A stretch of 64,000 nucleotides of DNA from Acinetobacter sp. ANC 4862 (GCF_004336635.1 NZ_SJXH01000015.1:1-64000); one strand, 5' to 3'; positions 1 to 9,216 are shown, counted from the stretch's first letter. Notes: generated from the letters alone by a model not told the origin. Made by a program: numbers and translations.

Positions 1-36
1 TTAATTAACTGATGAAATACGGTATTCTGATGTGAC

Positions 37-107
37 AAAACCTGAATCCTGGTCGTTAAAGTGTTTGTTTGCACTCATATTTTAACTGTTCGGACTCAGG
101 TTTTTTT
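37..107. terminator. Long-loop inverted repeat, possible bidirectional terminator
   Basis: Arms AAAACCTGAATCC (37-49) and GGACTCAGGTTTT (92-104) pair with one mismatch and are followed on the plus strand by a run of seven T. The 42-nt loop holds a smaller hairpin, AGTG (60-63) with CACT (72-75). The structure lies downstream of the minus-strand MFS gene and may also end a plus-strand gene outside the window. The rest of 1-195 shows no gene. Confidence 0.5.
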
Positions 108-195
108 ATTTAAATCAAACTATGGGACAGCAGTGATCTGAAGATTCCCTTTTTTAAATCATGTTTTAAAGCTCATATTTTTTAAGATCAGGATT

Positions 196-1401
196 TTATT
201 TATGCGCAGATTTATAACGCGATAACGCAGTGACCGCCACAGCCGAAATGACTACTGCCGGTAAACTCGCCACTAAAATACCGGTGGTTCCCAAACCGAG
301 TGCCAAGATTTTTCCGGTAAGTAATGGTCCAGTCATTGCACCCAAACGTCCCAGAGAAATCGCGCTGCCCACACCGGTCACCTTACCTGCACCCGAATAG
401 AAGATTGGCGAAATACCGTACAGAATCGACTGCCCCCCGGTTGAGAAGATCCCGCCCATTACACCCGCCAGAACCAACATTGGAATAGAGGTTGTCGTGA
501 ATAACAGACTCAAGGCAACAAATAAACCACTATAAATAATCACTGCCATCTGCCAGAGTTTTAAACGATCCAGCAAGTAACCCAAACCTAGGGTACCTAT
601 CACAGCACCGACTTGGAAAATCAGCATAATGCTGAATGCTTCTTGCTTAGACAGCCCTTGTTCCATCAACAAGTTAGGCAACCAGCTAATCAAAATATAA
701 TTGATCATCAGGGTAAAGAAAAAACCCACCCAAAGTGGCAAAGTGTTCTTATACTGCTGGTTTTTAAATAATACTTGTGCCATTCCTGGAACAGATTCAG
801 TAGGCATCTGAACGACAGCAGCCATTTTTGGCTTGTCTTTTAAAATAAACGCCATACATGGAATAAGCGCTAAGGGCGTTAAGCCACCAATCAGGAACAA
901 GGTTTGCCATTGAATCTCAGGCAATAAAATTGCCAGACCGGCAACAAAGATCGCGCCTACAGGTAAACCACAATACATCAAGCTATTTAACTTGCCACGA
1001 TTGGCTTCCGTCGCTTCATCACCCACCACTGAAATCATGGTCGGCATTGCTGCCCCCAGCCCAAGTCCAGTAAAGAAACGTGCTGCATATAAAACTTCGA
1101 CGCTTGGCGCAATTGCAGTCAGCGACATGAAAATACCAAAAATACCAATAGATAACATCAGGACTTTCTTTTGTCCCAAATAGTCAGCAATACGCCCACC
1201 AAAGAATGCGCCAAACAGCATTCCAAATACGCCTAAACTAAAGACATAGCCCATCTGAACTTGATCCAAACCGAATGTCGCTGCAATTCCTTTAGCGGCT
1301 ATACCCGGTGCTTGAAGATCGAAACCTTCAAAAAATGCGACCCAAAAACACAAAAATATCGTTAAGATTTTTTGTAGTTTCCCTGTGTGTGTTTGTGCCA
1401 T
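196..1401 (-). CDS. MFS transporter, aromatic acid:H+ symporter (AAHS) type, MhpT-like
   Basis: This is a 401-residue protein with about twelve hydrophobic helices, the usual MFS length. The first helix carries EGFD (residues 25-28), a variant of the DGFD motif of the aromatic acid:H+ symporter family. Loop 2-3 has the MFS motif A pattern GGRIADYLGQKK. It resembles the 3-(3-hydroxyphenyl)propionate transporter MhpT and its relatives PcaK and BenK, so proton-coupled uptake of an aromatic acid across the inner membrane is the likely role. The exact substrate cannot be read from sequence. No catabolic genes lie beside it in the window. A three-copy AATCGTT repeat precedes the start and suggests control by an IclR-type regulator. 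Confidence 0.8.
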   Translation of the reverse strand: MAQTHTGKLQKILTIFLCFWVAFFEGFDLQAPGIAAKGIAATFGLDQVQMGYVFSLGVFGMLFGAFFGGRIADYLGQKKVLMLSIGIFGIFMSLTAIAPSVEVLYAARFFTGLGLGAAMPTMISVVGDEATEANRGKLNSLMYCGLPVGAIFVAGLAILLPEIQWQTLFLIGGLTPLALIPCMAFILKDKPKMAAVVQMPTESVPGMAQVLFKNQQYKNTLPLWVGFFFTLMINYILISWLPNLLMEQGLSKQEAFSIMLIFQVGAVIGTLGLGYLLDRLKLWQMAVIIYSGLFVALSLLFTTTSIPMLVLAGVMGGIFSTGGQSILYGISPIFYSGAGKVTGVGSAISLGRLGAMTGPLLTGKILALGLGTTGILVASLPAVVISAVAVTALSRYKSAHK

Positions 1402-1426
1402 GATTGATCTCCATCAATAGTATACA

Positions 1427-1475
1427 AATCGTTTTTACAATAACGATTCATCTCACTATTCTCTGTGCAATCGTT
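1427..1475. promoter_or_regulatory. Palindrome plus direct repeat, candidate operator of the MFS gene
   Basis: AATCGTT (1427-1433) and AACGATT (1442-1448) form a perfect dyad with an 8-bp spacer, and a third AATCGTT lies at 1469-1475 in direct orientation. The first and third copies are 42 bp apart, four helical turns. The site begins 26 bp upstream of the MFS start codon. A palindrome plus one direct copy is the arrangement known for the Acinetobacter IclR-family regulators PcaU and PobR. The sequence match itself is not proof, and the regulator gene is not in the window. Confidence 0.45.
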
Positions 1476-1674
1476 CGATAGAAATACCACGACAATAGTC
1501 GGATTTCATGGCTTTAAAATAGTAAAGAGCTATCAAATTAGACTTAAAAGATTAAACAAATAGACTTTTTAAATATTAATTGTATTAATTTTAATTTATT
1601 TTCAAATACTTATATTTATAGTAGTTATTAATGATGAAATCATAGTCAGAATTGATTCATGAAAATTAGGCGAT

Positions 1675-1702
1675 AAAAAAGCCCGCATTTCACGGGCTTT
1701 TT
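1675..1702 (-). terminator. Intrinsic terminator of mnmG
   Basis: The stem GCCCG (1681-1685) with CGGGC (1693-1697) is flanked by A6 and T5, so it works on the minus strand just past the mnmG stop. Confidence 0.85.
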
Positions 1703-1714
1703 AACTTTAAAATC

Positions 1715-3595
1715 TTAAGCAGATTTTTTAGCTTGTGCATTCTTACGAATGGTAATCATGACGAGCTGTACCGCAGCAGGTGTAACACCTGGAATACGGC
1801 TGGCTTGCGCCAAAGTTTCAGGACGTACCTCTTTCAACTTCAAGGTAATTTCACGAGATAAACCAGAAACAATGTCATAGTCAAAATCGGCAGGAATACG
1901 TGTTTCTTCCAGACGCTTCATTTGCGCAACATCTTCATGTTGACGGTTGATGTAACCGGCATATTTCACTGCAATTTCAATTTGCTCACCGACAAATGGC
2001 GTCACTTCAGAATTGGTTAATTCTGCAATTTGAGCAAAACTGATATTTGGACGTTTAAGCAAATCAATCGCACTACATTCTTTACTTAAATCCGCACCCG
2101 TCATCTCAACGAATTTTTTACCCATTGGATTATTTGGTGCAGCCCATAAGTGCTGTAAACGACCGGTTTCTTTCTCAACGGCTTCCATTTTTTCACAGTA
2201 AGCTGCCCAACGCGTATCATCAACCAAGCCCATTTCACGGCCAATTGCAGTTAAACGTTGGTCGGCATTGTCTTCACGCAACATCAAACGGTATTCGGCA
2301 CGTGAGGTAAACATACGGTACGGTTCTTTAGTCCCGAGTGTAATCAAGTCATCGACAAGCACACCCATATATGCTTCATCACGTTTTGGTGACCATTGTT
2401 CTTGATCCCAAGCACGGCGTGCTGCGTTCAAGCCTGCAAGCAAACCTTGTGCACCGGCTTCTTCATAACCGGTGGTACCGTTAATTTGACCGGCAAAGTA
2501 CAAATTATTGATCGCTTTAGTTTCAAGCGAAAATTTCAATGCTTGTGGATTGAAGTAATCATATTCGATGGCATAACCCGGACGAAGAATGTGCGCATTC
2601 TCCATACCACGGATTGAACGAACCAATTCAAACTGCACATCGAATGGTAAAGAAGTCGAAATACCATTTGGATAAAGTTCATGCGTATCTAAGCCTTCTG
2701 GCTCAAGGAATACCTGGTGAGAATTTTTATCGGCAAATTTATGGATTTTATCTTCAATTGATGGGCAATAACGTGGACCCACACCTTCAATTTTACCTGT
2801 ATACATCGGTGAACGGTCTAAACCGCCACGGATGATTTCGTGCGTACGTTCATTGGTATGCGTGATATAGCAGTTCACTTGTTCCGGATGCATAGATGCA
2901 TCGCCCATGAATGACATGGTCGGAGATGGGAAATCACCCGGCTGCGGCGTCATCACCGAGAAATCCACTGAACGTGCATCAATACGTGGCGGTGTACCTG
3001 TTTTTAAGCGTCCGACTGGTAAATTCAATTCACGTAAACGCGCAGCCAACGAAATTGATGGCGGATCACCCGCACGACCACCGCTAGATTTTTCAAGTCC
3101 GACATGGATCACACCACCCAGGAAGGTACCCGTCGTCAATACAACCGTTTTCGCATCAAAGCGAATACCAATTTGAGTCACAACACCTTTAACGGTATCG
3201 CCTTCCACAATCAAATCATCAGCTGCTTGCTGGAAAATATCTAAATTGGCTTGATTTTCTAGAGTTTCACGAATCGCAGCTTTAAAACGAACACGGTCTG
3301 CTTGCGCACGTGTTGCACGTACTGCTGCACCTTTACGTGAGTTTAAAATACGGAATTGAATACCGCCTTTGTCGGCAGCAAGTGCCATGGCACCGCCTAA
3401 AGCATCAATTTCACGGACTAAATGCGATTTACCAATACCACCGATGGCAGGATTACAGCTCATCTGCCCTAAAGTCTCAATGTTATGAGTTAAGAGCAAA
3501 GTCTGGCGACCCATACGCGCTGCAGCAAGTGCTGCTTCGGTACCTGCGTGACCGCCACCGATAACAATGACATCGTAAACTTTAGGATAATGCAT
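1715..3595 (-). CDS. mnmG: tRNA uridine-5-carboxymethylaminomethyl(34) synthesis enzyme MnmG (GidA)
   Basis: This FAD-dependent enzyme works with MnmE to install the cmnm5 group on wobble uridine 34 of several tRNAs in the cytoplasm. The 626-residue length is typical. The N-terminal dinucleotide-binding motif [10 protein letters not shown] starts at residue 13, and the conserved stretches [14 protein letters not shown] and TGTFLGG follow. The C-terminal helical domain that contacts MnmE and tRNA is intact. It is transcribed alone on the minus strand, ends in a clear terminator, and is divergent from the small secreted protein gene at 3851. mnmE is not in the window. Confidence 0.97.
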   Translation of the reverse strand: MHYPKVYDVIVIGGGHAGTEAALAAARMGRQTLLLTHNIETLGQMSCNPAIGGIGKSHLVREIDALGGAMALAADKGGIQFRILNSRKGAAVRATRAQADRVRFKAAIRETLENQANLDIFQQAADDLIVEGDTVKGVVTQIGIRFDAKTVVLTTGTFLGGVIHVGLEKSSGGRAGDPPSISLAARLRELNLPVGRLKTGTPPRIDARSVDFSVMTPQPGDFPSPTMSFMGDASMHPEQVNCYITHTNERTHEIIRGGLDRSPMYTGKIEGVGPRYCPSIEDKIHKFADKNSHQVFLEPEGLDTHELYPNGISTSLPFDVQFELVRSIRGMENAHILRPGYAIEYDYFNPQALKFSLETKAINNLYFAGQINGTTGYEEAGAQGLLAGLNAARRAWDQEQWSPKRDEAYMGVLVDDLITLGTKEPYRMFTSRAEYRLMLREDNADQRLTAIGREMGLVDDTRWAAYCEKMEAVEKETGRLQHLWAAPNNPMGKKFVEMTGADLSKECSAIDLLKRPNISFAQIAELTNSEVTPFVGEQIEIAVKYAGYINRQHEDVAQMKRLEETRIPADFDYDIVSGLSREITLKLKEVRPETLAQASRIPGVTPAAVQLVMITIRKNAQAKKSA

Positions 3596-3850
3596 AATGG
3601 TTTGAGAGATAAAAAAGAATGACGGAGTATTATATCAAAACTTGGAAAGATAAGTTGACAAAATAAGTTGATTTTATCAATGAAGACAGGATTGCTAAGC
3701 TCGGCATAAAAAGCTGAAATGTAATCATGCTTTGCAGATTTACTATAGAAACAAAACACTTAGTTGGCAAAAATTTACGTGATTGGCATTGTTTTATTCT
3801 GGTTGTTTTTTAAGCTATAGGTTGGTTACATTACAAATAAGGTATAAAAG

Positions 3851-4324
3851 ATGAATAAGAATTTCCTGCTCTCATCCATCCTCTGTGGTTTATGTCTCGC
3901 ACCATTTGCAGCCTCAGCAAATGATAAAGTCGAAAAAGTATATGATGCTCAAAGATACCAAAAGGTGTGTAAAGGTAAGAGCCAAGGTGCGCCAGTCAGT
4001 TTTGCATATCGCGGTATTATCTGGAATGGTACTTGTGAACCTCAATTCTTCCCTTCCGGCAAAAATGCTTCAGTGAGTGGAGATGAAGCAGAGTTGATGA
4101 ATGCATGTAGTGGAGATATGAATGCTAAAATGGCAACTGTAAATGGTACTGAGATGAAAGGTAAATGTGCTTTAGGATTTATGGCACCTCGACCTACTTC
4201 GCAACCTCCAATGCAGTCTGAGCCACAAATGCAATCTCCAATGCAATCTGAGCCACAAATGCAACCCCAAATGCAGTCTCCACCCCCTATGCAACATCAA
4301 ATGCAAACTCAACCACAAATGTAA
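3851..4324 (+). CDS. Small secreted protein with Met/Gln/Pro-repeat tail, unknown function
   Basis: I do not recognise a family. The first 23 residues are a typical Sec signal peptide ending in ASA. The mature part has four cysteines (in QKVCKG, NGTCEP, MNACSG, KGKCAL), which could form two disulfides in the periplasm. From about residue 114 to the end the protein is a low-complexity tail of PQMQ, SPMQSE and PPMQ units containing no charged residue other than Glu. The tail DNA is a degenerate tandem repeat of ATGCAGTCT/CCACAA units. RBS-like AAGGT precedes the ATG closely. Two tandem terminators follow. A periplasmic metal- or ligand-binding role is possible because Met-rich tails can bind copper or silver, but nothing shows it here. 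Confidence 0.7.
   Translation: MNKNFLLSSILCGLCLAPFAASANDKVEKVYDAQRYQKVCKGKSQGAPVSFAYRGIIWNGTCEPQFFPSGKNASVSGDEAELMNACSGDMNAKMATVNGTEMKGKCALGFMAPRPTSQPPMQSEPQMQSPMQSEPQMQPQMQSPPPMQHQMQTQPQM
4204..4323 (+). repeat. Degenerate tandem repeat encoding the MQ-P tail
   Basis: Units of the kind CAATGCAGTCTGAGCCACAA recur about nine times with drift, and each encodes a variant of PxMQ. Such coding repeats can expand or contract by slippage while keeping frame. Confidence 0.65.
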
Positions 4325-4349
4325 CCCCAACCTAAACTTCCGTCTCAAC

Positions 4350-4415
4350 AATGAGTATAAAACACTCATTTTATTCAAATTATTAACGGGTAAAAGGATT
4401 ACTTTTACCCGTTTT
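4350..4415 (+). terminator. Two tandem terminators after the secreted protein gene
   Basis: The first stem is AATGAGT (4350-4356) with ACTCATT (4364-4370). The second and stronger stem is AACGGGTAAAAG (4385-4396) with CTTTTACCCGTT (4402-4413), a 5-nt loop and a short T run. Confidence 0.8.
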
Positions 4416-4487
4416 GCATATTGCTAATTTAACAAACTTGTTTAAACTCAAAACATATTAAGGATAAAAATATAAAAAGGATATTCC

Positions 4488-5378
4488 ATGGATTCGGGGC
4501 TATTTACTTTTTTTTTACCTATAGCGCTTGCCATCATGATGACTGGATTAGGGCTAGAACTTACGGTTAAAGATTTTCTTCGCGTACAACGCCATCCTAA
4601 AGTTATTTTTCTAGCTCTATTTACACAATTGATCGTTCTGGTCCTGATCGCGTTTTTAATCTGTATCCTGTTAAAACTTCCACCGCTTTTAGCCGTGGGC
4701 CTGATGCTACTTGCCGCTTCACCAGGCGGGCCAACTGCAAATTTAATCAGCTATCTTTTCAAAGGTGATGTGGCACTTAATCTCACTCTCACCACGATCA
4801 ACTCCCTGATTTGTACTTTTACGCTACCTTTTATCGTAAATCTGTCGATTCGTTATTTTCTAGGTGAGCATCCAAAAATTGGGATGCCGACTGAAAAAAT
4901 CACCCAAGTATTTTTAATTGTTTTCATCCCGGTTTGTTTGGGAATGTTTATTCGTTCAATTGCACCCAACATTGCGTTAAGACTAAATAGACCCATGCGA
5001 TTATTTTCCGTACTGTTTTTATTCTTAATTTTCTTTTATGCCTTATATAGAGAACGTTTAAACATCGTTGAATATTTTGCCGATATTGGACTTGCAACTG
5101 CACTTTTTTGTTTTACCAGTTTATTGGTTGGCTATCTTATACCGCATCTGGCGGGGGTATCTGATAGACAAGTACGTGCATGTACCTTTGAGATCGGCAT
5201 TCATAACACCTCAGTTGCAATGACGATTGCACTGTCCGTATTATCTAGTACCACCATCGCCTTACCTGCAGGCATCTATTCTATTTTTATGTATGTTTTT
5301 GCTTTTATATTTGGCTATATTTTAACAAGACGCCCAGTTGTACTTAAAGAAGAAAATCCCAAAATCCTCAATGATTAA
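4488..5378 (+). CDS. BASS-family (bile acid:sodium symporter-like) transporter, copy 1
   Basis: This is a 296-residue integral membrane protein with about nine to ten hydrophobic helices, the size of bacterial BASS (SBF-like) transporters. The helix-4 region reads LLAASPGGPTAN and the crossover region EIGIHNTSVAM, both typical of the Na+-binding cores of this family. It probably imports an organic anion with sodium, substrate unknown. AAGGAT lies in front of the ATG. A close paralogue starts at 5663 in the same direction, and a 12-bp inverted repeat separates the two. Confidence 0.85.
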   Translation: MDSGLFTFFLPIALAIMMTGLGLELTVKDFLRVQRHPKVIFLALFTQLIVLVLIAFLICILLKLPPLLAVGLMLLAASPGGPTANLISYLFKGDVALNLTLTTINSLICTFTLPFIVNLSIRYFLGEHPKIGMPTEKITQVFLIVFIPVCLGMFIRSIAPNIALRLNRPMRLFSVLFLFLIFFYALYRERLNIVEYFADIGLATALFCFTSLLVGYLIPHLAGVSDRQVRACTFEIGIHNTSVAMTIALSVLSSTTIALPAGIYSIFMYVFAFIFGYILTRRPVVLKEENPKILND

Positions 5379-5384
5379 ATAAAT

Positions 5385-5440
5385 ATCTGATTCATAGCTG
5401 CAATTGATCCCTTAGGCATACCCTGTAATATGAATCAGAT
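5385..5440. repeat. 12-bp perfect inverted repeat between the two BASS genes
   Basis: ATCTGATTCATA (5385-5396) and TATGAATCAGAT (5429-5440) are exact complements separated by 32 nt. The structure starts 6 nt after the stop of the first transporter gene. No T run follows, so it is not a classical terminator. Nothing else is recognisable in 5441-5662 apart from a startless open stretch. Confidence 0.6.
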
Positions 5441-5662
5441 CTAAGTAAAATAATAATTCCACCGCTCAATTACTTTCAGCCCACCCAGAAAGATTAAAGC
5501 AACTTCAGGCAATTAGAGTTGCACTGATCAACGGTCAATTCTCGCTATTCCATATTCTTTATTTATCCGCTATACACTTAGTAGTATTCAATTTAGTAAA
5601 AATCAGTACAAGAAAACTTAGTCTAATCAAAAAAAGAACGAACAAAGAAAAGGAGATTTCGA

Positions 5663-6538
5663 ATGGATTCAGGAATCATCACTATTTTATTACCTTTAGC
5701 ACTTGCCATCATTATGATTGGTTTAGGGCTGGAGCTCACACTTAAAGATTTTGCCCGCGTAACCCAGCAACCCAAGGTCGTTTTCATTGCCCTGTTTTGC
5801 CAATTGGTTGTTTTAGTCAGCATTGCATTTATCATTTGTAAAGTTTTAGCACTTTCGCCCCTTCTTGCTGTAGGCTTAATGCTACTTGCCGCATCCCCCG
5901 GCGGAAGTACAGCCAACCTGTTTAGTTATCTTTTTAAAGGTGATATTGCCCTAAACATCACTTTAACCGCGATCAATTCAGTGATTGCCGCTTTTACCCT
6001 GCCTTTTATTGTCAATTTTTCCATTCAATACTTTATGAATGATGGACAACAAATTAGTTTGCAACTTGGCAAAATACTGCAAGTGTTTGCCATTATTATC
6101 ATCCCCGTCTGTATTGGCATGCTGATTCGACACTATGCGCCCCACTTCACGGCAAAACTGAATAAACCGCTACGTATTTTTGCGGTGAGCTTTCTGGTGC
6201 TCATTATTATTGGTGCAGTCGCGAAAGAACGTCATCAAATTTTGGACTATTTAGCGCAAGTAGGCTTGGCGACGGTTTTATTCTGTTTATGTAGCTTGAT
6301 GATTGGTTATTTTGTACCGCGCTTGCTGGGTATTCATAACGCTCAAGCACGTGCCTGTGCCTTTGAAATTGGCATTCATAACAGCACACTTGCCATGACG
6401 ATTGCCCTTACCATCATGGCAAGCTCTACCATTGCTATGCCTGCTGCAGTGTATTCAATTTTCATGTATGTTTTTGCCGCTGCATTTGGCATGTTACTCA
6501 ATAAATTCGCACCCCAGCCACATGCCGTAGCGAATTAA
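5663..6538 (+). CDS. BASS-family (bile acid:sodium symporter-like) transporter, copy 2
   Basis: This 291-residue membrane protein is a clear tandem paralogue of the gene at 4488. Both start MDSG and share the LTLKDF/LTVKDF segment, LLAVGLMLLAASPGG, and EIGIHN near the C-terminus. The two differ at a core position (SPGGSTAN here, SPGGPTAN in copy 1), which could change substrate preference. The start is supported by AAGGAG in front of the ATG. It is a predicted inner-membrane sodium-coupled transporter for an unknown organic anion. A weak hairpin (6551-6586) follows. Confidence 0.85.
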   Translation: MDSGIITILLPLALAIIMIGLGLELTLKDFARVTQQPKVVFIALFCQLVVLVSIAFIICKVLALSPLLAVGLMLLAASPGGSTANLFSYLFKGDIALNITLTAINSVIAAFTLPFIVNFSIQYFMNDGQQISLQLGKILQVFAIIIIPVCIGMLIRHYAPHFTAKLNKPLRIFAVSFLVLIIIGAVAKERHQILDYLAQVGLATVLFCLCSLMIGYFVPRLLGIHNAQARACAFEIGIHNSTLAMTIALTIMASSTIAMPAAVYSIFMYVFAAAFGMLLNKFAPQPHAVAN

Positions 6539-6550
6539 TTCATTGGGTTC

Positions 6551-6586
6551 AAATAAAAGACTGGTTCATATACGTCCTTTTATTTT
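6551..6586 (+). terminator. Weak terminator after BASS copy 2
   Basis: AAATAAAAGAC (6551-6561) pairs with GTCCTTTTATTT (6574-6585) with one bulged C. The stem is AT-rich but ends in a T-rich tract. Confidence 0.45.
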
Positions 6587-6672
6587 CAGGATAGTTTTTA
6601 TCAATATATAGTTGTTTAAGCCTGAGTTCCGTTACAATGCTATTTTTAAAAACACAAATTTAGGTTATCTCC

Positions 6673-7578
6673 GTGAAGTGGTTACAAATTCATATTACCG
6701 TTGATCAAGCTCAAGTCGATTTTACTGAAACCCTACTCAGTTCATTAGGTGCCGTTAGCGTAACTTTAGATGATGCTGAAAATCAGGACTTACTTGAACC
6801 ACTTCCAGGTGAAACTCCACTTTGGAATAAAGTCATTGTGACTGGCATCTATGCCCAAGAAGAAGGCGAAGAAATTGATGTTGATGCTTTAAAGACATTT
6901 ATTACAGCACAAATGCCTGAAGCGCCATTACGCCATGAATTTCTTGAAGACCAAGAATGGGAACGTACCTGGATGGATGCGTACGAGCCGATTCAAATCG
7001 CGGATAAATTCTGGATCGTACCTGAATGGATGGAATCACCTGATCCAGAGGCTGTGAATCTTAAACTAGATCCAGGTTTGGCATTTGGTACCGGTAACCA
7101 TGCAAGTACTTTCTTGTGCTTACAATGGCTCGGTAAAACTGATGTTAAAGATAAAATTGTCATCGATTATGGTTGTGGTTCAGGCATTTTAGGCGTTGCT
7201 GCACTCTTATTAGGTGCCAAAAAAGTATATGCCACGGATATTGACCCTCAAGCTGTTTTAGCTACCCAACAAAATGCTGAATTGAATGGTGTACTAGAGA
7301 ACTTATTTGTTGGTTTGCCGGATGAATTCAATGAAGAGTTTAAAACTCAAAAAGCAGATGTATTTGTCGCAAACATTCTTGCCGGCCCGCTCATGGCACT
7401 TGCGCCTGAATTCGCAACTTTAATTAAATCTGAGGGAGAGTTCGCACTTGCTGGCATATTAGAAGAGCAAGTTGCTGATGTTTCTAGTGTTTATTCTGAG
7501 TTTTTTGATATACTCGAAGTCGAAAAACGCGAAAAACATTGGTGCCGAATTTCGGGAAAACGCCAAACGACCCATTAA
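6673..7578 (+). CDS. prmA: Ribosomal protein L11 methyltransferase PrmA
   Basis: PrmA trimethylates ribosomal protein L11 using S-adenosylmethionine. The 301-residue protein has an N-terminal substrate-recognition domain, a linker with [12 protein letters not shown], and the SAM-binding motif [11 protein letters not shown] near residues 164-174. The catalytic NILAGPL motif of the NxxxxP type follows. The start codon is GTG (6673), which gives the canonical VKWLQIHI opening. It leads directly into the DUF3426 gene 15 bp downstream, an arrangement also known in Pseudomonas. Confidence 0.95.
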   Translation: MKWLQIHITVDQAQVDFTETLLSSLGAVSVTLDDAENQDLLEPLPGETPLWNKVIVTGIYAQEEGEEIDVDALKTFITAQMPEAPLRHEFLEDQEWERTWMDAYEPIQIADKFWIVPEWMESPDPEAVNLKLDPGLAFGTGNHASTFLCLQWLGKTDVKDKIVIDYGCGSGILGVAALLLGAKKVYATDIDPQAVLATQQNAELNGVLENLFVGLPDEFNEEFKTQKADVFVANILAGPLMALAPEFATLIKSEGEFALAGILEEQVADVSSVYSEFFDILEVEKREKHWCRISGKRQTTH

Positions 7579-7593
7579 AATTTTGAATAGACT

Positions 7594-8466
7594 ATGAGCG
7601 AAAAACAAACCTACTGCCCGAACTGTTTTACCAAGTATAAAGTCTCCGTGGCTCAACTGACAGTTGCTAGCGGCATGGTTTGTTGCGCAAAATGTTCGAC
7701 AAATTTTAATGCGTTAACGCATCTTGTAGTAGAAAAAGAGCAATCTTCTTCTACTACATCGACTCCCTCTTCAAATCTTGACAATAAAAAACCTCAATCC
7801 AATGAGACGAGCGCTGCGACCTTTATGGCAGATCAGCACCCAGAACAACATTTACTAGATATTTTCGATCGGAAAGTAGAAAATTCCAATATTGATTTAA
7901 AAACCTATCTCAACAATTTAAATTATTTCAGCACAGAACCGATTGGAACTTACCCTGCTCTTAATTGGTCTGAAAAATCAGAACAAGAGGACAAAAAAAG
8001 CTCCTGGAACTATGTTTTATGGGGTGTTGTAAATTTATGTTTGATTAGTTTACTTATTTTTCAGTTTTTTTGGTTTAACCCGAAAATTTTAAACAATAGT
8101 CCTGTGTTTAGTGCTTTATTTAATACCGCATGCCAGACATTCAAGTGTTCTGCGATGGAACAGAATTATCGCCTTATATCAACCAATAAAGTTAAAATAA
8201 AAAAAATTTCGAAGAAAGAGACCCAATTTACCGGTGAGCTCATCAACTACCATTCCAAAAGTTTAGCCCTGCCGATTATCAAGGTGAATTTAAAAGATAA
8301 TGGAGAAATTATTTCTTCTTATTCTTTCCAGCCTTCTGAATATTTGATTGACAGCCTTACAGGAATACAACGAATTCCACAAAATAGTCCTTTTAAATTT
8401 AAGTTTAGCCTTCCTGTGGAACGTAAAAGCTTTGATACCTATAGTTTGGAAATAATTCGACCTTAA
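7594..8466 (+). CDS. Zinc-ribbon, DUF3426-type membrane protein
   Basis: The 290-residue protein opens with a zinc ribbon of the MJ0042 type: C8-x2-C11 and C31-x2-C34. A variable Ser/Thr-rich linker follows, then one transmembrane segment at about residues 138-161 (WNYVLWGVVNLCLISLLIFQ), and a C-terminal extracytoplasmic domain matching the DUF3426 pattern. Function is unknown in all relatives I know of. The gene follows prmA by 15 bp and is probably cotranscribed with it. In Pseudomonas the same pair is followed by dusB and fis; here dusB is absent. Confidence 0.8.
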   Translation: MSEKQTYCPNCFTKYKVSVAQLTVASGMVCCAKCSTNFNALTHLVVEKEQSSSTTSTPSSNLDNKKPQSNETSAATFMADQHPEQHLLDIFDRKVENSNIDLKTYLNNLNYFSTEPIGTYPALNWSEKSEQEDKKSSWNYVLWGVVNLCLISLLIFQFFWFNPKILNNSPVFSALFNTACQTFKCSAMEQNYRLISTNKVKIKKISKKETQFTGELINYHSKSLALPIIKVNLKDNGEIISSYSFQPSEYLIDSLTGIQRIPQNSPFKFKFSLPVERKSFDTYSLEIIRP

Positions 8467-8520
8467 TATTGAAAAAAACTATTAAAAAACGCAAAAAAAT
8501 GTAAAAAAAATGCAGTTTTC

Positions 8521-8551
8521 TTGCTCACTTTTTCTTAGACAATGCTATCAT
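8521..8551 (+). promoter_or_regulatory. Candidate promoter of the fis leader
   Basis: TTGCTC (8521-8526) lies upstream of the extended -10 TGCTATCAT (8543-8551), with a long 19-bp spacer before TATCAT. A GC-rich discriminator (ACGCGCC) follows the -10, as in growth-rate and stringently controlled promoters. Confidence 0.5.
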
Positions 8552-8554
8552 ACG

Positions 8555-8795
8555 CGCCACGAAAGCTTTGTGCTGCAAACTCCTCACTATTTTCACAACA
8601 ATTATAGTTTAGCTTATATGCGCTTTATCCTGATAATGCGTATTGAGTAGATTTTTTTGTTTTGATTTTGGTCGGTAACAAATATTAAACTATTGTTACG
8701 CTTAATTTTCGATCAAAAACGTCGAGTTGTGGCAAGCTAAATGTACAAGTTTTTAGAACTTCCGTTTTAGGACCTAAAACGGAATTTAAATTTTA
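8555..8795 (+). ncRNA. Structured fis leader or small RNA candidate
   Basis: Between the putative promoter and fis lie about 240 nt without an ORF but with several dyads: TTATC/GATAA around 8625-8638, GTAACAA (8675-8681) with TTGTTAC (8693-8699), and a strong hairpin TTCCGTTTTAG (8760-8770) with CTAAAACGGAA (8774-8784), followed by TTTAAATTTT. The last could end a short RNA or act as an attenuator for fis. No known RNA family is recognised. Confidence 0.35.
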
Positions 8796-8852
8796 GACCA
8801 CTTTTATATATCCCTTTACCCAAGTGATATTTGATTTTTCGGATTAATTCGC

Positions 8853-9122
8853 ATGAATAGCAAATCTCCTATTTTTACTGCACAATCTGATGTCGCTCTT
8901 CGTATTCACGTAGATCGCGCAGTTCGCCATTATTTTGCACAATTGCAAGGCGAGCAACCTTCTCAGGTATATGACATGGTGCTGGCAGAAATGGAGAAAC
9001 CTCTTCTATCTGTAGTTCTAGAATATACGCGTGGTAACCAGACACGCGCTGCTGAGATTCTCGGATTGAACCGTGGTACTTTACGTAAAAAGTTGAAAGC
9101 TCACGGTTTAATGAGTGAATAA
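8853..9122 (+). CDS. fis: DNA-binding protein Fis
   Basis: Fis is a nucleoid-associated homodimer that bends DNA and activates rRNA and other growth-rate promoters. The 89 residues contain the C-terminal helix-turn-helix (about 62-86, [20 protein letters not shown]), nearly identical to enterobacterial Fis. The N-terminal arm differs, as expected outside Enterobacteria. In E. coli fis is cotranscribed after dusB; here it stands behind a 386-bp non-coding leader and ahead of purH, with its own terminator. Confidence 0.95.
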   Translation: MNSKSPIFTAQSDVALRIHVDRAVRHYFAQLQGEQPSQVYDMVLAEMEKPLLSVVLEYTRGNQTRAAEILGLNRGTLRKKLKAHGLMSE

Positions 9123-9130
9123 ATGATAAA

Positions 9131-9160
9131 ATGCTCACGGTTACCGTGGGCATTTTTTTT
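9131..9160 (+). terminator. Intrinsic terminator of fis
   Basis: GCTCACGGT pairs with ACCGTGGGC (one G-U) and is followed by a run of eight T. Confidence 0.88.
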
Positions 9161-9216
9161 ATCTTATATTTTGCCTGCTGTTTTAATCTAGACCTTTAAT
9201 ATTGTTGACGAAAATC

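Noticed and set aside
5445..5680. Startless open reading stretch upstream of BASS copy 2, reading SAHPERLKQLQAIRVALINGQF in one frame
   Set aside because: There is no ATG, GTG or TTG start in frame before the coding-like part and no RBS. It might be a gene remnant but cannot be supported.
9202..9216. TTG start for purH five codons upstream
   Set aside because: The ATG at 9217 matches the conserved family opening, and the extra residues have no counterpart.
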